From positions 62,781,155 through 62,845,154 of the forward strand of contig NC_060068.1 of the NCBI RefSeq assembly GCF_922984935.1: 64,000 nt of DNA, read 5' to 3'. The stretch comes from Meles meles (taxonomy: Eukaryota > Chordata > Mammalia > Carnivora > Mustelidae). This document shows, in pieces, positions 12,596-25,386 of this stretch. The translations under genes and the position numbers were made by a program. Numbering within the stretch: position 1 is the first letter of the stretch; each line of letters begins with the position of its first letter. The notes beneath the pieces were generated by a model. The model saw only the letters and a list, made by a program, of their open reading frames with translations. It did no database searches and was not told the origin of the DNA.

Positions 12596-13799
12596 AAGCC
12601 ACCCCATGTAATTCCAGTGTGCAGCCAGGGTTGAGAAAAACAAAGATTATGAATTGACATCATTCAGGGTCTTGGAAGGACTTTTACACTGTAATATATG
12701 GCAGACTTCAATTTTACATTATATTACAGACTCTGAAATGGACCCTGATTGGTCATGGAAAAGGAAGAGAGAGTGAAAATAAAGCAGTCAAGGTGTCCAG
12801 GGTCAGGGACAGCCTCTCCCTCTGGAGAATGAAAAAGAGTTTAATTTGGAGTTGATAACTGAAGAGAGATGGCTCTAGGAACGTGGCAGTGATGTGTCGG
12901 GTACCCTGTTGGGGTTAATAAGTCAAAGTTAAAAGTTTTGAGACAGATGGTGCAGATTAGAGAGTTTTCATGATTGGAAAGATAGGAGTTCTTAAGAATG
13001 CAGCCTTTACTCATTTATTGATTCCATTCTTTCTTTCAGGCAGCAATTATTAATTGAGCAAGTATTATATGCAAGGTACTGAGTTAGGCTACAGATGCAG
13101 GGGTTCCCACGACACTTTCAGGTTGGATGATGTGCTGCAATAACTCATGGAACTCAGGAAAAGTAGTGCGCTTAAATTACAGCTTTATAGTAAAGGGTGA
13201 AAATCAGGAACAGCCAAATGAAGAATCACATGGGCGAGGTTTAAGAGGGTTCTAACATGAGCTCCTAGGCGCCCTCAGTACATTTCACTATCCCGACACA
13301 CTGATGCATCTCACTTACCAGCGAGTTCACCATCTCCTCTACATCCAGAGCTTTTTGTGGAGTTTTATTACACCTAGTGTTCCTTTTGGGTGGGGAGTGA
13401 CTGGGAACATGAGACTGCTGGAGAAGGCTGGAAAATGACCGTGCGGGACCATCTAGACCGTGCAGATATATATCCTGAAGGTAATGAAAGCATTTTAAGA
13501 ATAATGTCATATAATAAAGAATTTGGCCAGTTTTTGTCCCTGGTTCCTGAGAGATAACCTCTAAATCTGTGGAATTTCTTGAGTAAAGGGACTGTTCAGT
13601 ATTCATAGTGAACCCCTTGGACCATCCCTGAGTTTATGCTAATGAGATAGGGGCCGTGAACCCGAAAAAACACCCATGTCATTAGAGACCTGGAGCTTAG
13701 AGCCACATGATATCAGCCTGACCTCTGAGGACAGAAGTGGGCTGGAGATTGACTTCTGTCACTTGAGTGGATGATTCAATGATACCTCAGTAATAAAAC
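12596..13799. other. Intergenic DNA, one MIR-like stretch
   Basis: 13005-13110 resembles MIR (CATTTATTGATTCC ... GAGCAAGTATTATATGCAAGG). The ORF at 13265-13606 (-) has no recognised family. Confidence 0.45.
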
Positions 13800-13880
13800 A
13801 CGGGGCTTGATCCCAGGTCCCTGAGATCACAACCTGAGCTAACAGCAGACGCTTAACCAACTGAGCCACCCAGGTGCCCC
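13800..13880 (-). repeat. 5' fragment of a Can-SINE (-) ending in a C tract
   Basis: CGGGGCTTGATCCCAGG to GAGCCACCCAGGTGCCCCCCC. The body 3' half and A-tail are absent, so it is truncated; the box runs into about 12 C. Confidence 0.85.
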
Positions 13881-16295
13881 CCCCCCCGCCCACCCATGTA
13901 TTACTTTAGTGCATAATCAAACCAACAGTGTTGTGGAAACCCCTGAATTTGTAGCCAGCTTGTCAGAAGTGTAGGTGATGGGGAATCCCTAAACTTGCAA
14001 CTGAGGTCTGAAGTAAGGGCTGTTCTGTGGGAGGCTGTGCCCTTGACCTACAAATTCTGCACGTATTCTGGATAGTTGGTGTAAGAATTGCAATGCAAAT
14101 AAGTGTGTGTGTGTGTGCATGCATGTGTGCACGTGTGTGCATGTGTGTGTTATGGCTGGTGATTTGCTCAGTTCTCCTCCCATGTCACTGTTTAAGGCTC
14201 CAACTTAGATCTCTCAGTTCCTCTTAGAAACTTTTCCAGCCCTTGAAAGCAGAGGTTGTAGCTTATTTCTTGTGTCCCCAAAGGCTTTCATTCTCTTCTC
14301 TGTTCTGATGTTTACGGAACGTATTAAAATGGCTGGTTCGCTTGGCTGAATCTGTCCCTGCACTCATCACTCCTTGAGGACAAGGAGTTTGTCTGATTCT
14401 TCTTCAGGTCTTCAGGCCCCTGAATAAAGGAGTAAGTGAATGAATGACTCTTTAGGTGGAATGCTGGAGAGGGACCTCAGCTGTTTTTACAGCTTCTTAG
14501 GTGGCTTCATGCCATTGTCACGGATGGACTTTGAGAGGAAATAAATGGACAGTAATGAGGAAGTAATACAGCAGGGCAACTGTCCCATAAGTTTAAGAAT
14601 TCAAGTTGCAAGGCAGTAACTGTTGTATTACTAAAATACATATGGATAAACGTACAAATCTGAGTCACCGTGCTTCTCAAAACTAGGAAGAAGGGAAACC
14701 TAGATCAAAGTGTGTTTCTTAAGTTGTAATCCTTAGCCTCCTGGCATTGGAATACTCCCAAGGACTGCCTGATCCATCTCGAGAGCTGGTCCACCTCAGA
14801 CTTACTCAGTCTGAGCCTCTGCCTGGACTGGGACCTTTTTCTGCAGCCGGGACAGTCCACACAGCAATCTAGACATGTGTGTATTTGGAGAACCAGACAT
14901 CTGCAGACAGCTGTAGATTACTCCTGGCCTACCAATGCTCTTTAACTGCTTTGCTGCTGTGTCCTAAAATCATTTTGAAGCACTATGTATCTTTCTAATA
15001 TTTAGAAAATTTAAATCTACCCCCAAATTTTAAATATCTAAAATACCAAGATAGTTTTTAATGGTTACAAATGATGTAAATTTTGACATGTTGTAAATAT
15101 CGACATTTAAAATTCCTATATTACATTTTAAAATATGTCCAGTAGAATATGAATGTCATAAAGATTTGATATCTAGCATATTTATACTAAAAGATGAACA
15201 TGTTCTTTTTAAATAGTTGGAAATTTCTACTTCCTCCCCACTTAACTTCCTTCCTCCATCTTTAACCTAATATAATACATTTTATGATTGAAAGGCTTTA
15301 CACTACCATAATTTCCTGAAACAAAAATATGCATATAAATGGAAATATAAATGAACATTTAATTTCCAATGACCTTAAGGCTTAAGTATTTTAAAAATCT
15401 TCTGGCTGGCACTATCATTTTAATCATATCCGGTGCACCATTGATCAAAACAACAAAAATATATTACAAGTTTTGGTGATTAAGTTATTTAACATTATGC
15501 ATCTATTAAGGAGATGAGTCTTATTCTTCAGGCACCACATCTGTGTGTGACTATTACTAGAATGAGTCAGGATTCAGTATCAATTTTATTTCCATTTTGA
15601 ATTATTTTTATATAAGTGCTGAAAAACTTTGTTCCTGTAAGTTATTGGTGGAGAATGTCGTGAATTTTGTTCTTGCAATGTCACTCAATTCTTTGAACTC
15701 CTTGCCATTTAGAGGCCAAAAATCACCTAGCAATGTATCAGTTAGAAGTATTTTTAATTATCTAGTATCTAGATTTGGCTTTAATTTTATTGAAAGCAAA
15801 GATTTGGAAATCATTTTGAAATGAAGAAGGATTTGTTACCCAATCTTTAGAGGCCTTCACTTTCTCAATATCAACAAAAATAGTTCACCTTTCTCTTTAT
15901 TTGCATCATGGAGGTTTTCTCAACGGAGGGATTGCTTTATAGTAAGAACAGCCGTGGAGAGAGGTTGGCCTTTTTTTTTTTGGTAAAGTGAAAGCAAAGG
16001 TGGAAAGGAGATCCTGTATCACCCCAACCCCCAGGGGTGTTCTCAGACCCTGTTTGGATAGGGTACATATGTAGCTGAGGCTCTGAAACTGATCACCTGG
16101 GAGCCACCTGTCTGCCTGGGTGTCCCTTAGGTCGTCTTTGTATGTTCCCAGAGATCTGATTATTCCTTGTGGAGACGCTGACCTACTTATTGAGATTTGT
16201 GGTAACTAACAATTAGGATGGTCCTTCCTTACTTTCGAGTCTTGCTGCTCTGGCTTTTGAAGTATTTATTCATGTTTCTACAACTAAATTTAGTT
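13881..16295. other. Intergenic DNA with a GT/GCAT microsatellite
   Basis: 14101-14150 is (GT)n with GCATGC interruptions. The rest is AT-rich with no gene or clear repeat recognised. Confidence 0.5.
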
Positions 16296-16312
16296 CTCAT
16301 AGTGCAGTTTAA

Positions 16313-16502
16313 GTACTTTTTTAAAGATTTTACTTATTTATTTGACAGTAAGAGAGAGAGAGCAGAAGCAGGGGGAACGGGAGAGGGAGAAGCAGGCTCC
16401 CTGTTGAGCAGGGAGCCCGAAGGGGTTGTTCGATCCCAGGACCCTGGGATCACAACCCAAGCCAAAGGCAGATGCCCAACCGACTGAGCTATCCAGGTAC
16501 CC
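16313..16502 (-). repeat. Can-SINE (-)
   Basis: TTTTTTAAAGATTTTACTTATTTATTTGACAG to GAGCTATCCAGGTACCC. Diverged TSD CTCATAGTGCAGTTTAA at 16296-16312, with two mismatches at 16503-16519. Confidence 0.9.
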
Positions 16503-16519
16503 CTCATAGTATAGTTTAA

Positions 16520-17237
16520 AACAGGGTTTTATAGGAAAATCATGGTTATATAGGAAAAACACGCTGTAGACTTAGACTTTAAAATCAGACACATAGAGAT
16601 AATAAATACCCAAATAATCAGCATTAATTTTTTTAAAGCATCTGGTATTGCTTTACATTATTCCATACAAATAAATTTTCTCTACTGAGGGATATTCTAT
16701 TTTATTGTTGCTGTTAAAGGATATTTGATGGGAAATTCTGACCCCAGGATTGGCACTCGAGACTAGCCTTTGAGCTTCGACCTGGCTTCCATTTGTGTTT
16801 TTCAAGATCCCTGTACTGATTCATGCATTTAATGGGACAGTGTCCTGTCCTCTGTGTCCTCAGAGAATTTAAGAGGTCCCTGAGGACCCCATCATGTGAT
16901 AAGAATCACTCAGCAAGCTTCAAAGTAGTTCCAAAGTGGCATGTGTCGTAACCTACCTGGCAACTCCAATTATCCTTGAAACTCCTGGGTCAGTCAACAG
17001 AAGGGTTTCACCTTTCTCAATAGACAATGTCATAATTTACCTCAATCCACAATGTCATAATGATATATTTTCCACTGATAACAAAGCAATCTTTTCAACC
17101 ACCAATATATTCCTAACAGCCTTATAGTGTTCCTTAAGATCTGGAAGGGCTCAACACACAGCAATTACTAAAATAAAAAGCCCTATTTCTACTGGTTCTA
17201 AACTAGTTGTGTGCTTAAGAGTTATATGAAGTCCTTT
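16520..17237. other. Intergenic DNA, nothing recognised
   Basis: A short imperfect duplication with ACAATGTCATAAT occurs twice at about 17022 and 17050. No gene. Confidence 0.5.
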
Positions 17238-17421
17238 ATTTTTTTTAAATTTTATTTATCTATTTGAAAAAGAGAGAGATAAAACACAATTGCAGGTGGG
17301 AGGCTCAGAGGGAGAGGGAGAAATAGATTCCCTCCTGAGCAGGAAGCCCAGCCCTGGGGCTCAATCCCAGGAAGGACCCTGGGATCAGGACCCTTGACTG
17401 ACTAAGGCACCCAGGCACCCC
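17238..17421 (-). repeat. Can-SINE (-), degenerate
   Basis: TTTTTTTTAAATTTTATTTATCTATTTG to AAGGCACCCAGGCACCCC. Flanked by GAAGTCCTTT and GGAGTCCTCCTTT. Confidence 0.85.
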
Positions 17422-18826
17422 TGGAGTCCTCCTTTAAAATGTAAATTTATGAACCAGATTTAGATTTAGTAGGTCTAAAAAAATGCCTATTACTAGGTAA
17501 TTATTATCTTGTGTTTCTTGGGGGGTGTCAACATTTGTATCTCATAACAAAAATTAGAAGTGAATCTTCATCAGTTGATTTATACAGTATGGGTTAAACA
17601 TGACACAGCATTGATTCAGTAATAACAGTGAAATTAAAACAAAACAAAACACTATTCCTTCACACAGCATCAAACACTTCAGCAATCACCTCCCCACGTC
17701 TGTTTCCAGTAGTCACAGTAGCACAGTAGCACAGCACTCTTTATGCTTGGCGTGTTTATTTCCATTCCACAGATTATCAAATCCTGGTTAGAGAGCTGAA
17801 TGAACCCTTACAGATAGAAAATGGCAGATCCCATGAGTTAAACATGTTGACAAACTACCCAAATACAAAATACAAATACTTTTTGTATTGTAGCAAAAAA
17901 AAAAATGGATTTATTGAAGAAGATTCTTGTGACAGTGAGGTCATCAGAAACATTTTTCTTTCACCAAACCTCACTTTAATTGTAGATATAGTTGAATTCC
18001 TGAACCCAAAATCCAATGCTACTAACAAGTTAGGGCAACGCTTTATTCATTCTGTGGAGATATACCTAAGATTTCAAGTTAAAGTGAAAGTATCTTCCTT
18101 TGTTTCCAAATACAAAGACAGAGATGTATGGACAGGAAACACAGAAGACACATAGCGGGTTGAAACTGGAAAAAGAAAGTCCTGTCAATGAATTTGTGTG
18201 CTGTTTTCCTAGGCAAGGTGAGGTCAGGAGCCATGTGACTAAATTCTTTTTATTTTGTTGTCTTCTCAGTCTCTAAAGCAGCAATCTATGTATAGTAGTA
18301 CCTCATTGAACCAACATTTTGAATCGACTTTATAATGGAGTTCATACTTCTTAAAACATTTATGTATTTTCCATCTTGTAAAATATGGTTTAGAGAAAGG
18401 AGAGCTTGCAGTCCTTGAGTGAAAAATGGAATCTTAGAAATGGTAGGGCCTTAGGTATTATCTAGAAGAGTGGTTTCAAATTTTTTTTTTAGAATCTGAG
18501 AAACTCCTTTTCCCAAATTCACGAGTTTGATATCAGTAAACAAATTGACACTTCCAAAATCACCTTTTAAGGAAGATCTATGTGATCAAAACACATAGGA
18601 ATGAACACGTGCTCTTGAAGTTTAGGATCCCGTTTTTTAGAGAGGCGTCATGAAACGTAAAGAGATTGTCAATTGGACAAAAGCAATCCTAAAAATGTCA
18701 CCATTTACAGATTGAATAATGCAGTCAATAGTTTTAGCTTCTGTCAAAGTATTTATTGGTTCCGAACCTAATTAGCCTAAAGAGACTGTGAATTCAATTC
18801 AAGCAGTATGCAAGAGTATTTCTATC
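17422..18826. other. Intergenic DNA, nothing recognised
   Basis: The 103-codon frame at 17844-18155 has no family resemblance and no support from flanking signals. Confidence 0.5.
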
Positions 18827-18842
18827 AAGAAATCTAAAACCT

Positions 18843-19041
18843 GGGGCACCTGGGTGGCTCAGTGGGTTAAGCCTCTGCCTTTGGCTCAGGTCATGATCCC
18901 AGGGTCCTGGGATGGAGCCCCGCATTGGGATCTCTGCTCAGCGGGGAGCCTGCTTCTGCCTCTTCCTCTGCCTGCCTCTCTGCCTACCTGTGATCTCTGT
19001 CTGTCAATAAATAAATAAATAAAATCTTTAAAAAAAAAAGA
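18843..19041 (+). repeat. Can-SINE (+), mustelid-like
   Basis: GGGGCACCTGGGTGGCTCAG to AATAAATAAATAAAATC plus A-tail. Exact TSD AAGAAATCTAAAACCT at 18827-18842 and 19042-19057. Confidence 0.95.
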
Positions 19042-19057
19042 AAGAAATCTAAAACCT

Positions 19058-20399
19058 AAGATATTTGTTGCATCATTCTTCCTTTGTATATTTAAAGTTA
19101 TCTGTTACATATAGCACATTTTCAGAGACTAAATGCATTTTACAAATCCTGTCTAGTTTTATAAAGATGAAGTACTTTTATGTGTAAAAAAAAATCACAA
19201 AATGACACAGTTGGAAAGGACCTGGAAATAATTTCCTCAGATTCTTTAAGTTTTACACATGCTCATTTAAGTGGAGGACTGTAAGGATATTGGTGAAACG
19301 ATCTAAACACAGCACCTTACTATATCCTTATATTTTTTCTCAGTCTTTCACAGTTCACACCTAATTCTATTGAACTTTATCAAGATTTTCCAAAATAATC
19401 AGCTTGATCTTCATAGATGCAACAACAACTTCCCTTTACTACTCATTGTTTCATCACATTTCAACAATCTAACTAACTACATCAAGGACACAACTGATAT
19501 TAACAGGTAGGGAACAAACACAACTGACTCCTGGCCAGCATGTACTCAGCTGGGAGCGCACAGTTCTCTGGTACACCAGGACCAAGTTTGCTGTGAGGTC
19601 TTATCAGTCAGCATGTTTTCCAGAGGGACTAGAAAGCTTGGCTTCATCCACCAATCAGTTTTTGTACCCAATTACCGTGCAATCGGTATGTTAGGTGGGA
19701 CTCTTGTTTAAGTAATTTTACTCTTTACCCATACTATTCTTGAATGTTCAACCCCACGGAGCTGGCTGGCAAGCACCATAGTTCTTCTGGTTATTCAGAG
19801 ATGAGAAATAATTCTAATTACTTGTAGTCTAATTACTATCGAATTACTATCTCAACGCATTCTCACTGCTTTTGTCATATAGAATAGTTTGCTACAATAA
19901 TAAGTGAAAAAAACCTTGAAATTCATTCAGAGTTATAGCTCTCCTCAACCTCAGCTTGATCTCGTTTCAAGAGAAATCTGCAGTCGGAAAAGAAGTGGGC
20001 ATAGGCTAGCTTCTTCTCTCTCTCCCTCCATGTTTCACATCTACCTCGGCTAAGCCTAGATTCTGGAGGAAGCAACTGCAGCATTTCCCTGGCCAAATGT
20101 CATTCCAAGGACTGATGGGACAGAAAAGGATAGTGTAGGCTATATCTAACTGATACGACTTGAGAGAGGCTACAAGTTCACATTTTGCAATGAGACCCTC
20201 TGGGACCATGTACCAGGGGTACTGATCAAACGAGAAGGAAAGTAGCCATTGCACAAACTGCAGACTGACCTTCCTACCTATAAAAGGAATGTCCTCTTTG
20301 CCTTTCCAAAGTGCGTTTGTGTGCTGAGGACAGATTTGAAGGATCCAGAATGACAATTTCTAAAGAGAACGTCATGACTATGGCCGAAGTGCCCTGTAC
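19058..20399. other. Intergenic DNA, no gene recognised
   Basis: The 116-codon minus frame at 20006-20356 has no recognised motif and overlaps a second minus frame. I could not place it in a repeat family. Confidence 0.45.
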
Positions 20400-20960
20400 C
20401 AGAGGCAACTGTTACCCTGAATTTTATGTTTGTTTTTCTCTTGTTTTTAAGCTTGGGAACACATATACTACATAAGCGTTTATTCCTAAATAACATATTG
20501 TAATTTGTCTTGTTTGTGCACTTATTTGTTTATTTGTTTATTTATTTATTTATTTATTTTTAGGTAGATTCCATGGCCAGTGTGGAGCCCATTGCTGAAC
20601 TTGAACTCAAGACCCTGGGATGAAGACCCGAGCTGAGATCAAGAGTCAGAGGCTTAACTGACTGAGCCCCCCAGATGCCCTGAGGTTTTTGTTTTAGAAC
20701 TTACATTATTAGTATCACATTACATATTATCTTTTGCTACATTATTTTGCCAAATATTATATTTGTGAGATTTGTCTATACCGGTGCATACAGCAACAGT
20801 TCATTTATTTTTCCTGCTCTATGTTGTGTTCAATTATATGAATATCTCATTTTGTTGATGAACATTTGGATTATTTCTAGTTTTTAGTTATCACCACACT
20901 GCAGTGAATATCTTGGCACGTGTCTCCAGGTACCTATGCTACAGTTTCCTGAGGTTATGT
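20400..20960 (-). repeat. Old L1M/HAL1-like fragment (-) with an inserted degenerate SINE
   Basis: 20700-20935 reads like a reversed old L1 (GATGAACATTTGGATTATTTCTAG ... CACTGCAGTGAATATCTTGG). A degenerate Can-SINE (-) interrupts it at about 20520-20682 (TTTATTTATTTATTTATTT to GAGCCCCCCAGATGCCC). Confidence 0.55.
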
Positions 20961-21436
20961 ACCTGGATGAGGGTAGAGGGTTATATACATATCATCTTCC
21001 TTTCCAGAGTCAATTTGAGGCTCAAATGATGTTATGGAAATCATTCCCTTCATCAAGTATCAAAATTGTCCTCCTTTTCCAGGGTTTCTTTGAGGAACTC
21101 AAGATCGCCGGCAGTCTGCATGGGCTGTTTTCCTTTCTGATTTATCCTTCCTCCTGGGATGCTGCCCCTTGGGCTTCATCCCATGTGAGACAGGGATTCC
21201 TGGGGTCTCCTCCTCTGAAGGGCCCCAACTTCTTTGAGATTTCTTTCAAAAGGATCCCGAATGTCACTCCTTGACATCTTGTTACTTCTTTGATGCATTT
21301 GGTAAGATTCTTTTTAAACAATTTCAAGCTTTTTTCATGGTCACTGGGAGAATTGGTCCAATTTACCTAGTTTTCCACTCACAGAAGTAGAAATTCCACA
21401 CTTTCAACTTTACTAGCTAACACCAGTTTGCTGTCC
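20961..21436. other. Intergenic DNA, no gene
   Basis: The open frame at 20936-21274 starts inside the L1-like tract and has no recognised homology. Confidence 0.4.
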
Positions 21437-21450
21437 AAAAGGGTTAATCC

Positions 21451-21640
21451 GGGGCACCTGGGTGGCTCAGTGGGTTAAAGCCTCTGCCTTCAGCTCAGTT
21501 CATGATCCCAGGGTCCTGGGATCTAGCCCCGCATCGGGCTCTCTGCTTGGCGGGGAGCCTGCTTCCTCTTCTCTCTCTGCCTGCCTCTCTGCCTGCTTGT
21601 GATCTCTATCTGTCAAATGAATAAATAAAATCTTAAAAAA
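21451..21640 (+). repeat. Can-SINE (+), mustelid-like
   Basis: GGGGCACCTGGGTGGCTCAG to ATAAATAAAATCTT plus A-tail. Exact TSD AAAAGGGTTAATCC at 21437-21450 and 21641-21654. Confidence 0.95.
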
Positions 21641-22026
21641 AAAAGGGTTAATCCACCCACTAACAGTGAATGGCATGTTCACTGATGAGAGATACTTGAG
21701 ATACTTACTTTCCCATGTGTCCCATTTTGTACTCTTGGTCTTTTGTGCTCTTTGAATATATTACTTATTCAAATACATATAAAAATTATTAAAAATATTA
21801 CAAGTGAATCATCATTAATTTGGAAGGTAGATATGTTATGTTATCAGAAAATGTAACAGAAATGTTATCATTTCTTAACCCTGCTTCCTAGTGCTTTCTT
21901 TAATTCAATATTGAGCTGATTATTATGTCAGGCAGGAAATTTTTTATATATGAAAATGTCTATAGTGACAGAATCTAAAATGACCAGCATCACTGTATTA
22001 GAATAGATCAAAAGATCACAGTGATG

Positions 22027-22240
22027 GGACGCCTGCGTGGCTCAGTGGGTTAAAGCCTCTGCCGTCGGCTCAGGTCATGATCCCAGAGTTCTGAGATCGA
22101 GCCCCGCATCCGGCTCTCTGTTTGGCAGGGAGCCTGCTTCCCGCTCCTCTCTCTGCCCGCCTCTCTGCCTACTTGTGATCTCTGTCTGTCAAATAAATAA
22201 ATAAATAATCTTTAAAAAAATGAGCCTTAAAAAAAAAAAA
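22027..22240 (+). repeat. Can-SINE (+) with a short extra 3' segment
   Basis: GGACGCCTGCGTGGCTCAG to AATAATCTTTAAAAAAA, then TGAGCCTT and a second A-run. Exact TSD AAAAGATCACAGTGATG at 22010-22026 and 22241-22257. Confidence 0.94.
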
Positions 22241-22281
22241 AAAAGATCACAGTGATGAGAAGAATTCAATCAGGAAGTCTT

Positions 22282-22548
22282 TTTTTTTTTTTTTTTAAAC
22301 AAAGGTATGTTCTACAAACCCTCAGGGTCTTGGTCACTAGGACTTTTTTTTTTTTTAAGATTTTATTTATTTATTTGTCAGAGAGAGAGAGACAGAGAGA
22401 GAAAGATCACAAGTAGGCAGAGAGGTAGAGGAAGAAGCAGGCTCCCCGCCCGAGCATGGAACCCGATAAGGGACTGGATCCCAGGATGCTGGGATCATGA
22501 CCCCAGCCGAAGGCAGCCGCTTAACCAAATGAGCCACCCAGGCGTCCC
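22282..22548 (-). repeat. Can-SINE (-) with about 50 bp of apparent 3'-transduced sequence
   Basis: The SINE body is 22360-22548 with its own T-run (A-tail) at about 22347-22358. About 50 bp of non-SINE sequence (22298-22346) follows, then a second T-run at 22281-22297. The TSD TCAATCAGGAAGTCTT (22266-22281 and 22549-22564) encloses everything, so all of it was inserted in one event. Confidence 0.9.
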
Positions 22549-22564
22549 TCAATCAGGAAGTCTT

Positions 22565-23534
22565 AATGTATATCAGAGAAATGACTAGTTCATTTGTTGC
22601 TATGGGGAAAATGATGTTTTCAGTTCCTTTCCCATTAAGGGCATTCTTGGAGTTAGTAGAAATCAAAACAGGTCAGTATGCCAGGAGTACTCAGGCTGTA
22701 GGATACAATGTGGTAAAAAAAACTCAGATGAATTTTAGAAATCCACTGTATTTTATTTAGTATATGGAAAAATCTTATATGTATATGATGAAAAGATATT
22801 AAAAGATAAAAGAATCTTTTATCAGGGCAATAATATCTACATACATGTATAAGTTATTTGGGATTAGACCACAAGGGACTTCAGAATTTGTTTAAAGTCC
22901 TGAAAAGGCAAAATTAAAATATCATGAAGAAGCAAACTATTAATCTCAATTGCCAGTGAGTGAGTAATTTCTTAACATCTAGATTATTATGAAGCTTATT
23001 GGCCTTTCCTTCTTCCCCCAGGTGTCTAGAATTGCTGAAATGTAACATGTTTAAAATTAAGACAGATTCCCATTCATCAGAGATGATGTCAGAGTGAGCT
23101 TTGTTCTCACACTGAAGGATGGTTCTGACAGTCTTTCACTCTCTCATTACCCTGAGCATTCTATAATCCCCCAAATGATGGGTGTACCATTATTCAGGGT
23201 GTGTGGCAAAATTGCTTAATTGGAGGACCTGTCTATAATGAATAAACTAGATTTTTTGGAAATAACCTACTAATGCCATCAATTCTCAGTTAATTTTTCC
23301 TCTTAATACATATTTACCTAAGTAATATTTATGATTGAGAATTTAATATTGGAAAAGACTGACACCTAATAAGTGCTCAATAAATGTTTATGTTATTATT
23401 ATTACCAAGACACATTTATACTGAATCTAGAGCCTTTTGTATTCTTAGTAATCCACTTACATTCAACAACTAGATTTCTTTTTTTGAAATGTATCAATCT
23501 TTACTTTGTGGTCATAATTAAAATCTAATAACCA
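22565..23534. other. Intergenic AT-rich DNA
   Basis: A MIR-like tail (ACACCTAATAAGTGCTCAATAAATG) lies at 23363-23390. No gene. Confidence 0.5.
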
Positions 23535-23904
23535 ATAAAATATTGACAAATTAGATAATCTCTATAGATGCAGAAAAAGCATTTGACAGAATACAACATC
23601 CTTTCATTATAAAAACCTTCAATACGTTGCATATAGAAGGAACGTACCTCAACACAATAAAGACCATACGTAACCAACTTGTATTATCCTCAACAATGAA
23701 AAGTTAAAACTTTCCTTCTAGGATCAGAAAAAGACAAAGGTACCCACTCTCTCAACATACTTAGCACAGTAGTGGATGTCCTACCTACAGCAATTAGGCA
23801 AGATAAAGAAATAAAAAGCTTCCAAATTGGAAAGGAACAAGTAAAACTATCTCTGTTTGCAGATGATATGATCTTATATACAGAATAGAAAATCCTAAAG
23901 ATTC

Positions 23905-24089
23905 GGGCGCCTGGGTGGCTCAGTGGGTTAAGCCGCTGCCTTCGGCTCAGGTCATGATCTCAGGGTCCTGGGATCAAGCCCCGCATCAGGCTCTCTGCTC
24001 CGCAGGGAGCCTGCTTCCTCCTCTCTCTCTGCCTGCCTCTCTGCCTACTTGTGATCTCTCTCTCTGTCAAATAAAAAAAAAAAAAAAAA
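23905..24089 (+). repeat. Can-SINE (+), mustelid-like, in the L1
   Basis: GGGCGCCTGGGTGGCTCAG to CTGTCAAATA plus a long A-tail. Exact TSD AGAAAATCCTAAAGATTC at 23887-23904 and 24090-24107. Confidence 0.95.
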
Positions 24090-25183
24090 AGAAAATCCTA
24101 AAGATTCAACCAAAATGTTGTTGGAATTAATCAACAAACTCAGTAAATTTGCAGGAAGAAAACCCACATGCAGAAATCATTTGCATTTCTTCATGCTAAC
24201 AACTAAATATCTGAAAAAGAAATTTTAAAAAATTCCATTTGTAATAGTATCAAAAAGAATAAAATACTTGGGAATAAATTCAGCCAAAGAAGTGAAAGAT
24301 CTGAGAACTAAAAGACTTTGATGAAAGTATAGACAACTGAAGTGGACACAAACAATGGAAAGATATCCCAGTTCATGGATCAGAAGATTTAATATTATGA
24401 AAATGTCCATACCACACAAAGCCATCTATAGATTCAATGCAATCCTCATCAAAATTTCAATGCATTTTCACAGAAATAGAAAAAAAAAATCCTAAAATGT
24501 GTATGGAACCACAGAAGACCCCAGGAGCCAAAGCAATCCTAAAAAAGGAGAACAAAAAGAGAGCAAAAAGGAGAATCACACTTCCTGGTGGCAAGCTATA
24601 TAACAAACCCATAGTAATTAAAACAGTATGGTACTGGCATAAAAATAGACACATCAGTGGAACAGAATCAAGAGCCCAGAAATAAACCTCTACATACATA
24701 CAAACTAACATTTGACAAGGGAGCCAAGAATATTCAATGCGGAAAGGATAGTCTCTAATAAATGTACTGGGAAAACTGGATAATCACAAGCAGAAAAGTG
24801 AATTTGGACCCCTATCTTAAACCATTCACAAAAATTAACTCAAAATAGATTAAAGACTTAAACATAAGACTAGAAACCGTAAAACTCCCAGGAGAAAGCG
24901 TAAGGAAAAAGCTCCTTGACTGGGTCTTGTCACTGATTTTTGTGTGTCTGACACCAAAGTGCAAGCAACAAAAGCAAAAATCAACAAGTGAGGCTACATC
25001 AAAATGAAAAGCCTCTGCAGAGTGAAAGGTACTATTAGAATGAAAAGATGGTGTGCAGAATGGGAGACAATATTTTTAAACTATACACCTGATGAAGGGT
25101 TAATATCCAAAATATCTAAGAAACTCATACAACTCAACAACAAAAATAGCAACGATAATACCTGAGGTAAAAATGAACACAAC

Positions 25184-25386
25184 GGGGGCGCCGGGTGCCT
25201 CAGTCAGTTAGGCATCTGCCTTCAGTTCAGGTCATGATCCTGAAGTCCCAGAATCAGCCCCATGTTGGGGGAGAGAGGTTCCTGCTCAGCAGGGAGTCTG
25301 CTTCTCCCCCTCCCTTTACCCCTCCCGACTGTGTTCTCACTTACTCTCTCTCAAATAAATAAACAAAATCTTTTTTTAAAAAAAGG
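25184..25386 (+). repeat. Can-SINE (+), older type, in the L1
   Basis: GGGGGCGCCGGGTGCCTCAG to CTCAAATAAATAAACAAAATC plus tail. No clear TSD. Confidence 0.88.

Noticed and set aside
13265..13606. 113-codon minus frame
   Set aside because: No family resemblance and no splice or promoter signals to support it.
18788..19018. Frames containing WVAQWVKPLPLAQVMIPGSWD-type peptides, recurring across the window
   Set aside because: These are translations of the Can-SINE body, the same in every copy.
20006..20356. 116-codon minus frame as a possible gene or processed pseudogene
   Set aside because: No recognised motif, no A-tail or TSD, and another frame overlaps it.
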